A stretch of 64,000 bases of DNA from Holacanthus passer (lineage: Eukaryota > Chordata > Actinopteri > Pomacanthidae), in assembly GCA_025331565.1 (NCBI GenBank), contig JAFREQ010000041.1:558001-622000 (forward strand), given 5' to 3'. The notes below the pieces were generated by a model. It worked only from the letters and a program-made list of their open reading frames with translations. It was not told the DNA's origin and ran no database searches. Below, in pieces: positions 1 to 13,560 of the stretch (position 1 is its first letter; each line of letters starts with the position of its first letter). The position numbers were made by a program, and so were the translations under genes.

Positions 1-2299
1 CAAAAGAATGGCCACAAAGATGGTGAAACATTTTCGTGTCAACTGAAGACAAATGGTTGACATGGCAAATAAGATTGAGTGGCCATCACAACCTGATACC
101 ACTGCTATGTTGCTGATTACTTAATGTCCATGTATGTATTTATTAATGGGGGTTAGCTCTCCCAGCTGAATCCTTTTCCTCAGATTATTTGATTCCTGCT
201 TTTGGTACTTGGCAGTTTTTGATACTCCGAAAAAGTATTGAGGTTCCACAACCAGCCCTACATACATGTGATGAGAAATGTGAAATGTGTGAAATGAAAG
301 AAAAACCAACATAAAGTGGCTGAGTAAAGTGTTAGACCACCACGAGCCTCCGGAATAACTATAATATATGATAACACACCATGTTTGTGTTTGAAAAATC
401 CACATCAAAATCCAAATTCATGTGCCCCCACAGTATTCCAATCAATACCACATTCTGTAATTCAATTATCGTGTTTTTCTTACCAACTCTGATCAATTAA
501 AAGAATTGTTTTTGCAATCAGATAACTGGATTCACGTTAAATGCAATCTACTTCAGTCCGAAGACAGCCATGACAGTTATAAGCCCTGCTTGTCCGACTC
601 CTTCCTCTGCAGCCTTCTACAGGCCCAGTAAGGGCCAAGCTCATCACTGACTGCTCTCTTTGAACTGAAGGCTCTTTCATCTCTTTATTTCCCCCTTCCT
701 TCCCTCCTTTTCACGCAGCCCCCTCTTCTTATTAATTATTCCTCCTTCGCAGAAAAAGCTGCCACCTGCTTGCCATAGGGGCTTTTTTGCTGTTAACTAC
801 CCCCAGTCTCTCGCTCCCCATCCCAGAGGGCGGCAGGAAAACAGCTCTAGAAGCAACTAAAGTCACAACCAAAACTGAGGTGGTTCATAGCATAGTTTCA
901 CTAAAATTCAAGAGTGCAATTAGTCTCTAAAATGCATTTTCATGTAAGAAAATATGAATTTTTCTCCTTTTGTCAGCTTGCATACAGCTTTCAGTATGCT
1001 CTCATGATTCATATCAGAGTAGCTCCTCCCATGTTTTAGCCACTTTCAAAATAAAATCAATGAACCCTCGGGGAAAATCCAATTACAGAGCAGGACATGA
1101 CCAGTGGTGGAGTGAGATCTATAATTAGTTAACTCAAAAGGCTATTCATATAACAGTGGATGAACAAAATTCATTAGGTTCTTTAATTGGAGCCACAGAC
1201 CTAAAGCATCTGAACGTGTAAAGAGTGTGATTAAAAGAGTAAATGGGATGAAGATTGATTAACTCAACATGAAATAAGGTGCCGTCCACCTGTACTCCAC
1301 ATCTAAGAAAAAACTGGGACGAAGAAGGGTGTTGGGGGGTCTGCCAGAGGCCTGCCCACGTCCACGTGCCACTCTGGGTGAATAATTCATGGGGCATTTG
1401 TGCAGAGCTGAAGGTATATCATGGTGTTTGGGGGCAGCAGTGGAGGGAGACGCTACATATATATTTGATGGGGAGGTGATGGGGCAGGGTTCATTAGAAG
1501 CAGGAGAGGAGGGAGGGGGCTCTGCGTGGTTGGTGAAGGAGGAGGAGGTGGAGGGCACACTGTCATATCAACCCCTCAAGGAAGGTTTTTTTTCCATCCC
1601 TTTGGCCATTGGAGGGCTGAAGCCAACCCCCAGCAGGATCGTGTCTGTCTGAATGAAAACACCTCCGGCTCCAGGTGAATGGAAACAGGGTGGGTGGAGG
1701 TGGACTACTAATTTGTTTCGCATAGACTGGGACATACATGTGGGAGCATATATCCTTGACAAGGACACATATATATATATACTATACTATACTGTAATAT
1801 ACTACAACTCTTTACCATTTTAAAGTGCTGGAAACGGACTCATTTTACATCTGGCTGAACAGATAACTGTCTTGATGGTCAGAAGGATGTAGAAAGGTAT
1901 CAACAATCATACACAGTAACCTGTCTTTCAAAATAATCGACAAGAGTGTTAAGATGAAGAGCATTACTTGGAGCATTCCCCATCCTAACCAAGCAGCTAG
2001 GAGAATGTGGAGTATATAATACACAGTAATAATTCTCTAGCTTGTAAATTATTACTTAAGCTTGTAATTTATTACTTAAGTCCCGACAGGATCTGAGAGT
2101 AGATTCACTGTAACTCTTAAAAGAACATTTTGGGATGTGTACTTATTCACTTTCCAAGGCTAAGAAGAGAAGTTGGATACCAATCTAGTGAAGATCTGTT
2201 AAGTACAGAGTTGGGGAATGGAGGTTACCACTATATTGTGTGATTCCAGTGAATAATTTTCAGTGAGAAACATGCTGTCTTCACTTAAAGACTATTTTT
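1..2299. other. Non-coding, no gene seen
   Basis: AT-rich DNA without convincing exons; the open frames are short and contain no recognised domain. From about 600 to 840 is a mixed-composition island (pyrimidine-rich, with TTATTAATTATTCC) that could be conserved regulatory DNA. A 20-base tandem duplication lies at 2041-2080. Confidence 0.5.
2041..2080. repeat. Tandem duplication, 2 x 20 bp
   Basis: Two adjacent 20-base copies (2041-2060 and 2061-2080) differ at one base; each begins CTTGTAA and ends ATTACTTAAG. Confidence 0.9.
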
Positions 2300-2405
2300 C
2301 CAGAGGAGTACAAAGGACTGATAAAGAGCTTCATCACATGGTGCAACCACAATCACCTGAAGCTCAATATCAGCAAAACCAATGAGCTTGTGGTGGACTA
2401 CTGCT
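2300..2405 (+). mobile_element. LINE reverse-transcriptase fragment (L2/Rex1-like)
   Basis: Translation gives EEYKGLIKSFITWCNHNHLK followed by LNISKTNELVVDY, the segment after the catalytic motif in fish L2/Rex1-type reverse transcriptases ('WC..N.L.LN..KT.E.V.D'). Only this short piece is seen, so it is a dead relic. Confidence 0.7.
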
Positions 2406-2689
2406 GTATGTCAATTAGTGTGTAAGTTCATTGAGAGAAACAAAAACTAGCTAAAAACTAGAGTTAAATTCATTGTGTTCACATCCTTAGTGAATAAAGC
2501 CGATTCTGGTAGAATACAAAGTTGTAGCCATAGAAGACAGTGCATCAAATATGGATGTGGACAAATTCTAAAACATGGATGCTTCAGACACATCTTCAAG
2601 CTGACAGCACAGAAGATCTATACAATCACCACAGTTTCAAGGTGGATTCCCATGATTAGTGTCGCCATTTCGGTATCTGACCAAATGTG

Positions 2690-3010
2690 AAATATGGTCA
2701 CAGTTTCTGAGTTCTGTTCCTGAGTAACTGTGTTTAATAATTGCCAGAAAATTGTTGCAGAACAAAATGCAGAAAATTATGATGTCACAGTGAAGTTGAC
2801 CTTTGACCTTTTGGATATAAACTGTTATCACTTCATCATTTTACCCTATTAGACATTTGTGTGGAATTTTGACATGACTGGTGTAGGAATTCTTGAGTGA
2901 TGGGCAAAAATTTATTTGTAAGGTCACAGTGACCTTTGACCACCAAAATCTAATCAGTTCATCCTTGACTCCAAGTGGATGTTTGTGCCAAATATGAAGA
3001 AATAAAAACA
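2690..3010. repeat. Dispersed fish repeat carrying nuclear-receptor-like sites
   Basis: I recognise the wording AGGTCACAGTGACCTTTGACC followed by ACCAAAATCTAATCAGTTC as part of a repeat scattered through many fish genomes; this is from memory. It contains TGACCTTTGACCT (2797-2809), a perfect DR1, and AGGTCAcagTGACCT (2921-2935), a perfect palindrome with 3-base spacing. The ends of the repeat are not defined. Confidence 0.65.
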
Positions 3011-6000
3011 TTTTAAAAAACATGTTACAGTTTGTGTTACAATATATACAGTAAGTGTAATAGTTTTCAACATTATTGCTCTTGACATATTCAATTTAGC
3101 AATTTGGTCTAGTTACAGAACTTTGTTAGCTGTCTCATGTTGCTTTGAAAACTCATATCAAAGTGCTGACTGTCAGGCATTTTTCATATCCAACAGCTGG
3201 AATCTAACTTAGTATGACCCAGTGTAGTAGTGTTTGTAACTGTAATTAAGTTATTTTAGAGTTAGAGTCTTTTTCCATGAGCTGTTATCGTTCATTTGTC
3301 CAACCCCAGTTCACTACACAAATACCAGTTTAAGTTGATGTACATTACTGCAGGGTGATATACATAAATATAACTGTAGCCACTACTATGCTGCTACAGT
3401 TATTGCACAGCCACACCAGCATTTATAGTAGCAAAATTTTAATGAAATCAATTCATCTGAATAAAAGCAATTGAATGTCTTTGAGAAATCGTGAACTGTC
3501 TTGACAGTGCTGACCTTTGAGGGAGAACAGAGAATCAGAGTCCAAAATGGAGAAAGCTATTATGACAACTGTGTTGCACTACCCACAAGTCATCAGAATA
3601 TCACAACACAAAGCTCACAGAATCTCTACTTCTACCACTCGTGTCCTACAATGGCCTTCTTTTCATTGCTCAGCCAATTTGACCATGATAATGCAATGCT
3701 ACAGTACAGACAACATATCATGAAATAATTATTCACTCTCCACCATCCTCTTGCTGTGCCTTTCATTAGGAGAAAAACCAAAATAGACAGACGGGTGGTG
3801 GTGGTCTGCATGGAGTAATAATGAGGTAGAAAATGATTACAGGGGCAAGAGAGGAGGGCATGGAGCAGACGAGGAAGATCAGGGGGTGAGACTGAGCTGA
3901 ATCGAAAGAGAGAGCTGACAGGGGGCAGAAGGGAAGGCAGTGGGTGATGGACAGGAAGGCAGGCAGGGGAGGAGCGAACACGCAGACACCTGACAAAAGA
4001 AGCAGGCTAATAATGGGCTCCGGGTGTCACATGCTGCGCCCCCTTCTCTGCTAGGGGAGAGCCTTGTCTCCACACGCCCAGCATGCCGTCCTGCCAGTGT
4101 CATGCACCATCCCGCAGCGGGAGGAGGCCTGTGCCAGTCAAGGTTACAAACACACAGGCAGACGGAGGGACATACCCACAAAAGCATCAAATGCATCCAT
4201 TAGAATGTAAGGCCAACATGCCTGGTGAACTGGTTGCCTTTGAAGGCCAAAAGTTAGCATATTATTAGTTAGCTACAATAAAATGTGGGGTTACAGGTTA
4301 TGCTAGAAAAAGGCGTAACACCGGTAAGCCTCATCCTGACTACTGCAAACTGCTACATCAGAGTTTAGGGTAATGCTGGCAGCCACATTCTGTTAGACTG
4401 GAGAAGTTTACCTACAGTTTTCAACATGCTCAATATCTGCCAGTAACATTTCAGCCAGTAAACTTGACAGTCACCATTTCAAAATGAGAAGCTTGTCTGA
4501 AATCAAGGACTCATTGTTTCAAAAAGATCCACAAATTCTGAGTAGTAAATCTGCCACCACTGTCATCGTAAGCTCTATACATAGATTGCTAAATGAGAAA
4601 GCTTGACACGTGTACCAACACTAACTTAAGAAGACAACCTTTCACCTGTTTCCAGTCATAGACACTTCCTTTTCTGTTGCAGGTTGCGAGACAAAAATGT
4701 CCTCGACATCACATGCAAAACTTTTGCAATTTTAGTATTCATATGAAAACATGTATCCACAGGGCCATTCCGGTCAAACATAGTACAAGTGAAGAGAAAT
4801 CACACACAAAAATATGTATATGAGTCAAATATATTGTACAGTTACTACTTTGTATATAAACAGTGCTCACAATTTATATTTTGACTTCCATGATTATGGA
4901 CACTATATATTCTGTATATTACACTGCATATAACTGAACTTAACTGAATCATGTACTGAATCATGTACGACTAAACACATGTTAATACACATTGCAAATA
5001 CACATCGCAACAATCTTATATATAAATGTATAAATCGCATACATCTTTTGGTATTAAATAAAGGGACGATTCTCTTAGACCAATATTCGGGCTTAGACCC
5101 TCTGAAGGCACTCCTCTTTCAGACAGGCCTGGCTTCATGCCGCAGGGTCACTGAGGTCACCAGGCACATCACAGAGGAAATGCTGCCGAAAAAGTGCCAC
5201 TGCTGCAGCAGCTGTGATCCTTGCATACCCGAAACACTCCTGCCTCCACCAGGCCTGCCAAAGTGGTTTCCCTTTTCCAGGGAACCAGAACTTGCTATGG
5301 TGAACATAGAGGAAATAAACACAACTGACCAGAGACACTTCCTAAGATCAGCCGACTGGGATTGAAAAGTAAAACTTTGGCTATTTATGGCTATTTTTTA
5401 GTTGGCCTGAAAACAACTGTACAAAATGATTTAAGACTTTGTGGACAATGTCAGTAAAGGAGGACATGTTAACACATGTGGTAAAACAAGGGTGAGCAAA
5501 AACATTTCTCTTAATTTAGAAAGACCGTATTTTTTTTTTTTTACTTTACCTAGTGGACATGAGAAGCTGCCTCTGGCTTCCCCAAGGTCAACATTAAAGA
5601 GTTAAGAGGTTTGGTCTTAAGTAAGCATTCCTGCTATTCAAAGGCTAGCTCCTGCACCGCGAGGTTTCAGTTTATTTCAAAGAGGCTGGGTGGAGTAGAG
5701 TGTGTAAAAGCGAAAGATCTGGGCTAGATTATCTTGTTTTCACAGCTCTTTTTTTTACAGCACGTGTCCCTGCAGGAGGTCTGCCTGAGGATGCTCCAAC
5801 CCCCTTCATTAAAAATCACAGACCCTATCCTGCTTTTATCCCTCTCAGTTTGAGCTCCTCGGAGTGTGCAAGTCCCTTCCCAGTGTGGAGATGATAAAGA
5901 CCTTTGTGCGCTCCCCTAGCCTGCACATAGTCATAAAGCACAAAAAAGATGCGACAGTCAACTTTTGGCATTAATGTATCTCCTGCTTTTTTTAGACACT

Positions 6001-6295
6001 GTTGTTTATGGTTCATTTCGGTCAGCAGCATCTCCTCTCCGGTTGGGATTATGAGCTGCGAGCTGTCAAAGCTGGAGCAACCCTTGCCCCTGCTGCCCGG
6101 CTTGTCTGCGGTTCCACCGGTGGAAGCAGAGAGGCCACGTGGTTTTCTACATCTATTCCTGCTGGCTGAGCCCAGATCACAACAACACAGGCCTGAGCCA
6201 TTTCTGCTCCCATGACACTCTCTTCTCTCTCAGCTCTCTCCATACTGCATAGAAGGGAGCTAGCCTCTGTCCTCACCGCTCCTGTCAATCACATT
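3011..6295. other. Non-coding, no gene seen
   Basis: Mostly AT-rich. Contains a purine-rich (GA/GGA) tract at about 3840-3970 and a mixed-composition island at about 5095-5350 inside a 128-codon open frame (4979-5365) with no recognised domain. I treat that frame as chance. Confidence 0.45.
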
Positions 6296-6464
6296 CGAGC
6301 TGGGCGGGGCCGGCGGTGACACCATTGTGTCAGGGCGGCTCAGTGTCAGCAGCAGCAACAACAAAAACAATACTGGTAGAAGCTGAAGGAGGATGACAGT
6401 GGATACCTTAAGATCCACCAACGTGGAGACAGAGAAAGCAGACAGCGACTCAGCACTAAAACTG
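6296..6464 (+). promoter_or_regulatory. Candidate promoter and first exon of an unidentified gene
   Basis: A GC-box-like GGGCGGGGCC lies at about 6302-6311, followed by a CAG/CAA-rich leader. An ATG at 6393, with A at -3, opens 24 codons (MTVDTLRSTNVETEK...) that run straight into an AAACTG/GTGAGC donor at 6465. Composition, Kozak context and donor suit a first coding exon, but I do not recognise the protein and found no downstream exon. It could also be a non-coding transcript or chance. Confidence 0.3.
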
Positions 6465-9400
6465 GTGAGCTGTTACCCTTCATGAGTACTACCACTACTC
6501 TGTATTAAATGGGATTAAGCCCAGCAGTTATCCTCAGTTACCTTCCTCCTCCGTAAAACTGTAGGGATGAAAATTGTTGGTGCTGAAATGATCAGTTGAT
6601 CAACAGAAAATGAAGTGATGGTAATTTTGGTAACTGGCTTATCATATGTTCAGTGTGGCCCATTAGGGCCGCTAAGTATCCTTCTAGGGGGACTAGACAT
6701 ATTTATGACAATAATTCACATCTAACAATTAAAGCTAAAGATAATATTTAATATTTCTGGTTCTGCTGACAGCTCCCAGTCTCACTTTGGTTGGTAAGTT
6801 ACATTAGCCAGTGTTAAGAGAACGTACATGAAAGTTCTACAGTTCAGCTCAATTCTGATCTGATAGATGTTTTACAGTTAAAATGACTTAACAAAATTGG
6901 TGTGTTGTGTTTAAAGCCACACTGAAATGGAATGTGGCCAGACTGAGAGATTTGATCATAAGGTTTGTGTATGAAGAGCAAACACCTCCTATGATATTTT
7001 CATGCTATCAAGTGCAGTAAATAAAGTAAAGGTGAGGATTAGCTTGTTTTTGTTGTAGCCCTATAAGTTCTTCAGGTCAATATGTGCAGGCTCTCACCCA
7101 ATATATCTTATATATCTCTTTATGGAGAGGTAATAAAAGCTGTTCCATGTGCTCCTTGTGGTCTGGCTCAGTTTTATTGGGACAAGAAAAAAACATGGAA
7201 GCTGGAAGAGAAGGCTTGTGAACCCTCATTAAATGGCCTACAAGGTTACAAACATGTCAGCCAGAGGCGCAAAATTGAGTGAGCTGCTTGATGTGAGGCC
7301 TGCAGACGTGTGCTGACAGCTGACCTTCTGTTAATAATGCAGCTGTGTCCAGGACTTGACCTGGCAGCCCCCACACTCTTTCCTTCCCCTGGGCCCTGGA
7401 TGAATCAACACCAATGCAGGATGCTGCCTCTGCTCTCCTTATCAAAATATTCATCTGGCCCTCGGAGGAAACCATCAGTTATTTTTTCTATTAAATTTCT
7501 AATTTCATTCTAGCGCTTTTCTTCCTCAGTACAAGACAGGAAACCTCACACATAAATTTAGTTTCAAATGTAGTTTCAAATTGAGTTACATATGTGATTC
7601 AGCCATTTACGGTAAAAGATATGACTACATGAATGACGAGCAGTCCCTGAGAAATGGATAATAATATTTGTCTGATTTAGTATACTGGATAAATAAGTAT
7701 ACTATATTTATGGATTTGCTGTGTGCACATCATTCATTTCACCCACTGAGCTGCTGTATGTTGTCAGCAGGCCGGCTGCACTGCTGGGCTTTGGCTCAGG
7801 AACTAAGTAGCACACGAGCATAGAACAGAGGAGACACCTTCAAAGTCACTCTTCTGTGTAACCACCCTGAGAGGGATCGCTTGACATTTTCAGGGGCTTA
7901 TTTGTCTTCACCAGACACTTAATATTAATGGTAAGGACAGGCAGTTTCTCTCTTTTTTTTTTTTTACAGCAAGTAAAATTCTGTCCAAAGTGTGAAGAGT
8001 CATTTTAAAAGTTTGCAGACTCTAACAAACTCAGACCACAGTGCTAAATAACAAATGTATAAGATATAAAGTTAACACAATGATATCATAAAGGAAACAA
8101 TGTTCTGTAATGAATATGATGACCAATAAAGGTAAAATGTGTTGGTGAGACACTTTCATCTGACTATAAATCATTATCATATTTGTATTCTTCCTTACTA
8201 AGATGACACAACAGTGACTAAACCTATACTCAGGTATGTGGTGTTAAACCCTTGGTATGAACAGCAACTGTTTCTAAGCATCACAATAAAACTAATCACA
8301 TGTATAGGTGATTGTGGTTAAAACACACTTTGAACCATAAGTCAAAGCATTGGTGTTTGAACCATTTGAACAATTAAAAAAACAGTACCCTGTCCTTTTT
8401 TCCGCTCCTGTGCTGCATTGTGACTATCTGAACACAACCCAGCCTGAAACAAAAAGGTGGACAGTTATAAAATCTTAAATGAAACCAGCGATGTGGGACG
8501 ATGCCATGTAGAAGTGGCCACAGTTGTGGCAGTTCATAATTCGGGAGAGGACAGGGAAAAGTAAGAGGAGGAAGAACCAGGTGAGAAAGTGGACAGATTG
8601 TGAAGGTTGTTACAGTGGCAGGAACTGTAACTGTTGATCTGAGAAAAAAAACATTTCATTCACAACAGAGCATTAGGATCTCCTCAGACCACTGCAATGC
8701 TGATTGCATCCGCCACAGGAAACAGGAGGACATAAACCATTGTTAGGATGCACTGCTGCAGTGTCCCCAGGTCCTCTTCATTCAGGGTCACAGTGTCACA
8801 TTGTATTCAAATTACACATTATTAGAAAAGACGCTGCGCAAACAATGAGGTGCAGCATTTCATTGTCTGTCCAGACACAAGCTTTCACTGACACTGACTA
8901 GATGTTGGGGTTTGCTTCATACCGGGGACATATATCTATCAGCCACAGTTTTACGATTCCAATGCTAGAGGGGAAAAATGCCAAAAGATAATACCATTAT
9001 GAAAAAACAAACAAACTAAAGGTCAAGTGACAAACAACAAATGCTGCAAACTGTGCATTTCACCTTGTGGGTGCTGCATCTTCCTGCAAATGTGCAGATG
9101 TGGAGAAGGTGCAACACTCTGCTGAACCTCTCTGGCAGAGAACTAACATGCTGTGAGAGCGATCTCAGCATCACCATTACATGACTGCCTGCAGGATGTG
9201 GTTAAAAGCTTCACCTTGAATGGTGTTAAGTTTCCGTTCACCACTCACCCCCCAAACACTGACAAAGTTCTTCCATCCAGAGAAAGGCCGTTTTTCTGAC
9301 AAAGTGTCTTATGACAAGTTGACCAGTCATTCTATAAATAGGCCAAGGGGGCCTCTGTGTCCTGCTCCGACTCTGCATTTCATCTTTACAATTTCATTTC

Positions 9401-11399
9401 AACCAACGGGCTGACCTGGAGTCAAACAAGGCTGCGATACATGCTTACATGTCACAGGTTTGACATCCTCCCTGCTCCACCCTTTGTGTACAACAGCAGA
9501 AGAAAAACAGATCTTACTTTGAACTATACATACAGTAATCCACATATAGTATTAAACTATTATACCTTTCCACTCAAAGCAGGTGCACATTTTATTACCC
9601 AGCTGCCACATGCATTCTTAATGGCCTATACAGACAGGACAAATGAGTTTGATGCCATACTGCTCTGTGCTTTAGTAACTTCCTCTACCTTGAGTGCTAG
9701 TGCCACAGCTGTGTGCTTTCTTGGCTATACCTCACAAAATCAGTAAATCGATTTTTTAGTAAGTCTACATTATTTCCAAAAACAGTGGGGCTGTAGTCTC
9801 TAGCAAACATTACTAGTTTACATTTTTAGTATTTTTTGTTAGGGACGATTTTCAACCACAGATTAATACACATATGGTGCTCTACCAAGTACCTTCAGCA
9901 GCAAAACAGCGTATATAGGATTCCGTTAAAATAACAAGTGTGTTCATGGTAATGAAAGAATATCTCACCCAGTGCAATGGTCTTGCTCATTTGTAATTGT
10001 TCTTGGACAAAAATGGAGCTTTATGGCACGGAGGAATTGGTATTTTTTGGCATTTTTTAAAAAGTTTGTGAATGGTCTCAATCTCTAGTTTCAAGTCTTA
10101 GCGTAGCAATGCATATCCTCCCCAGCTTCACCCTCTCATCCAAATATGGTGACTTCTGGCTCCAAAAAGATGGAGACCCTTAGAATGCCAAACTGGAGGC
10201 TTAAAATGGTAATTCACACATCAATGCGTGACACCATGGTGGCTATGTCCACTTCTCTATATACTGTGTATGGGTATGACATGCAACAAAGGTCCACAGC
10301 CGGTATCAAATGTGGTTATGTGGTATGCATCGTAATCACCATGACCCCAGTATGCCCCACCCAACTCCACTCTTAAGCTAATACTCTGCTTTAATGTTTT
10401 TTGTTGCTGGCTTGGAATTCTTTGGCATTTTGTGTTGATTTTTTTTTTTTTTTACTTCATTCTCTTAAAAAAACAATAAATGAACAGTACTAATGTTAAA
10501 AATACAAACAAAGTACCATAAATGAAGTAAGTAAAGTCAAGTAAATGAAGAAGGGCTGATAAACACTGGAGAATGACATCACACACGCCCGTCAGAAGCA
10601 GACGAGGCATGGTCGCCCATCATCGACCCAACGCAGTGATCTGTCTCTCCAGCCCCGTTGCTAGGTTACCACATTCCTGAGCAGACTGAGTACTATGGGT
10701 CCTTGCTCTGCTGGCACAGCCAGGTTACCAGAGTCTGGGGAGGCGAAATGACACAGTAGCCATGATGATTAAAGATCCTGTGAATAACGTAGGACTAACG
10801 GGGACGGGGGGACACGCATTGGCAAACAGTGCAACATTACTCCATCTTTGACAGCACTTCTTCAAATATGTCTCTGGAATGAAACCTGCCCCTCTCTGTT
10901 TCCTTGAGTGTGTGCAAGTGTCTGTGACTTCAGATGTGAGAATGTGCAGAGCCTCCGAGGAGACAGTGTGAATCAGCTGTGACTCCTTGCGCCAGTGTGT
11001 GCAGCTGCCTGGATCGGTACAGCGCGTTCCTGCACACAGAGCAGCAGCGTCTAGACAGCACCCAGGCTCAGAAACGCCCCCACTGCTCAGCACCTCCAAA
11101 GAGGATTGTGTTTTGGTCGGGGATAATCTTTAAGGCTCATCATTCTTTGTCTTCACAGGGTTTATATGCATGGGTTCACACACGCACATGCACAGAAGAA
11201 CACAGCCATATACAAGAGATGCCAAGTGAACTGCACAAATACCAATTTCATAAACTGACAAAATTGTGAAGCTATTTGGATTGGTTTTATCATTAAAATT
11301 AACAAACAATATCATACAGGGACAGGGATATGTACAAACTGTAGGCCCTGATGATAATATTCCGTTCTATATTATTGTTTATTGACCTCAGGTGAAAAA
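6465..11399. other. Non-coding, repeats and possible regulatory islands
   Basis: No exon identified. A degraded piece of the palindromic ATTAATC-type element may lie at about 6570-6645. Islands of higher complexity occur at about 7290-7490 and 10570-11120, the latter GC-rich. A dispersed repeat lies at about 9780-10040. Confidence 0.45.
9780..10040. repeat. Dispersed repeat, second copy near 58.8 kb
   Basis: The stretch TGTTCATGGTAATGAAAGAA ... TTCTTGGACAAAAATGGAGC at about 9940-10020 matches TGTTTATGGTAATGGAGGAA ... TTTTGGACAACAATGGAGTT at 58843-58915, with similar spacing and flanks. The two are diverged copies of one interspersed family. Confidence 0.65.
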
Positions 11400-11404
11400 G
11401 CATC

Positions 11405-11710
11405 ACATAAGATAAGATAAACCTTTATTCGTCCCACAGTGGGGAAATTTGCAAAACAGTGGGGAAATTTGCATGATATGGTCATTTAATGTGACTGTTT
11501 CACAAAACTCTATCATATAAATGTTAATACATTTCGAACAAATAAAAAGCAAAAACGAGTTTTTGCTGTACATGTGGGAAGTTTTGTCTGATGTAATGCA
11601 TAGCAGTGGAACATATTATTCTTATTTTTTTGGAGAGCTGACAGAGGAGACAGGCAGAAACAGCAGCCAGCCAGAATCGAACCAGGGTTGTTGCCCATTT
11701 GAGTAAACAG
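11405..11710 (-). mobile_element. Probable tRNA-derived SINE remnant
   Basis: On the minus strand a GGTTCGATTCT sequence, like a polymerase III B box, lies near 11680. The element appears to end near 11405 with CCCCACTGTGGGACGAATAAAGG, a tail style common to fish SINEs and LINEs. A 20-base-period duplication of ACAGTGGGGAAATTTGCA lies at 11436-11473. The A box is not clear. Confidence 0.4.
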
Positions 11711-13560
11711 AAAATTGCATTTCAATCATTCATTTTACTATTCAGTTATGTTCTGTAAATTCTATATCCCTACATTATTGTCTAAATGTTGTTCCAAAGC
11801 CTTCTCTACATTGCAAAGTATGTAATATTAAATCTCCTCTTGTTGTTCCTGTCTTCCAAATTCACAGACATGCCACCAAGGATATGACCTCAGTATCCTC
11901 AACTTTAGCTATGGTTCTGCTGAAGATATGGTGATTATATAGTGTGTGTCTCAATTATACCATACCATAATATGGTATGAGGCACCTTGTCACGGACAAT
12001 TTGCTAGTCAAGGTAGGGTTTTCAGCCTGAAGAATGTTCATGTTCATGTTCATGTCAACCCAGACTTGCAAAGTAGTAGGACCAAAGTGTTGGACATATG
12101 AATGGACCACCAAATATGGACTAATTGACTGACCGATAACACCAGCATCCTGTTAGAAGCGCATTGCGTAACTAGACCAGAATCCATCAGGAGAAATGTC
12201 TGACAACTGAGCAACTTGTCATGCAGTGGCAGGGAACTTGTCCTCTAGGTATGAGGCTGGGCTGAATGATGGGCCAGGTGGCTTCCTGTATGATTGACTG
12301 ACCATCAATCATGCGTCAATCATGTGAAGCCACGTGGAAACAAACAGCCTGTCAATCCCGTTACAAGAGAGCTCAGTTCTCCATCCTCAGGTGAAGTAAC
12401 CAGCCCTAATCAGTACATCAATAAACCGGTTTATATATGAAACACAGATACTGCAACACCACTGTGTCAGTGTGGAACTGGGTTTTGACTCCTGATCTTC
12501 AAAAATCTATGTACCATGTCTGATGGAAGCATTTGTCCTTCCAAACAACAGACAACAAAAGTGCAGGTCCATATTTTGTGTCTCTCAGACTTTATCATGA
12601 ACGAGGCAGACTTTCGGTCACCACAGTAATATCATATGTGAGAGGCAGGCCTGATGCAATTTGCCCCCCGTTGTCTTTTCTTGGTTTGTATCGAGGCTAC
12701 AGCACAACACAGTGGGTGGGCTCCATTAAGATCAATCAGCAGATAATGTTTGAAGAGTTCTACGATACTGACATAGCAGTAGCGGAATGATGGGAGTCTA
12801 TCAGAGCGCATAGTGAGAGCGCTCACATAATCAGTCTGAAATAGGATATTTCAAATTTACACAATAAAAGAATGAAAACATCAGGAATTATATGAAATGT
12901 AAAACTACATGTATGAAAGATTACAGTGTCGAGAGTGATGTTCTCATTTACTCTGAATAGAGTGATGTTCTCATTCACTGTGAACAGGGTGATGTTCTCA
13001 CTTACTCTGAATGCTTTATATACTCAGCATGACAGACTGTCCCGCATCCTGCTCCCCGCCTTGTAAATGTTTTCTGTACAACCACAACCATGTTTTTATG
13101 CTGCATCTAGTTTGTCATTTGTGCAAGTCTTGAAATGAAGAGATTTTAAAATCAAAGGAAGATTAGAAAGCCATTCAATACAGAAACGATTCTATCTTCA
13201 ATGTCTTCCTTATGCAGCACCTGAGCACAAAGAGTGTTCATATATTTTTAAACTATACATTCATCTGGATAAGCAGCTGCAGCGCATGCAAACATATTGG
13301 AAGATTAAAAAGTATCATCACAAGGGGGCAGACAAGGCCTTAATAATCACTGACCAAAACAGCAGTATCTTGTTTTTTAATTTTGCATGATGTAAACACA
13401 AATAAACATGGCCAAACCTCAATAAACTTTTTGGTACTGACTGAAATGTGTCCGTTTCGAAAGTAGCAGTATATAACTGTCCAGTCCCGAAAATTGGAAT
13501 TGAACGTATAATCAGATTTGTTGATTTGATTTGATTCTTGCTTATTTATTCTTTTATATG
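11711..13560. other. Non-coding, no gene seen
   Basis: No recognisable exon. Contains short ATGTTC repeats near 12035 and the three-unit minisatellite at 12932-13012. The 85-codon open frame at 12533-12790 has no recognised domain. Confidence 0.5.
12932..13012. repeat. Minisatellite, 3 x 27 bp
   Basis: Three head-to-tail 27-base units (12932-12958, 12959-12985, 12986-13012), each with GTGATGTTCTCA and ending CTCTGAAT or CTGTGAAC, with a few substitutions between units. Confidence 0.95.

Noticed and set aside
4979..5365. 128-codon open frame with a Cys-rich patch
   Set aside because: No recognised family, no signal peptide, no splice support. The patch (KCHCCSSCDPC) is too short to call.
10725..11099. 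124-codon minus-strand open frame in a GC-rich island
   Set aside because: The sequence is not protein-like and no splice sites or domain support it; it is better seen as a GC-rich non-coding island.
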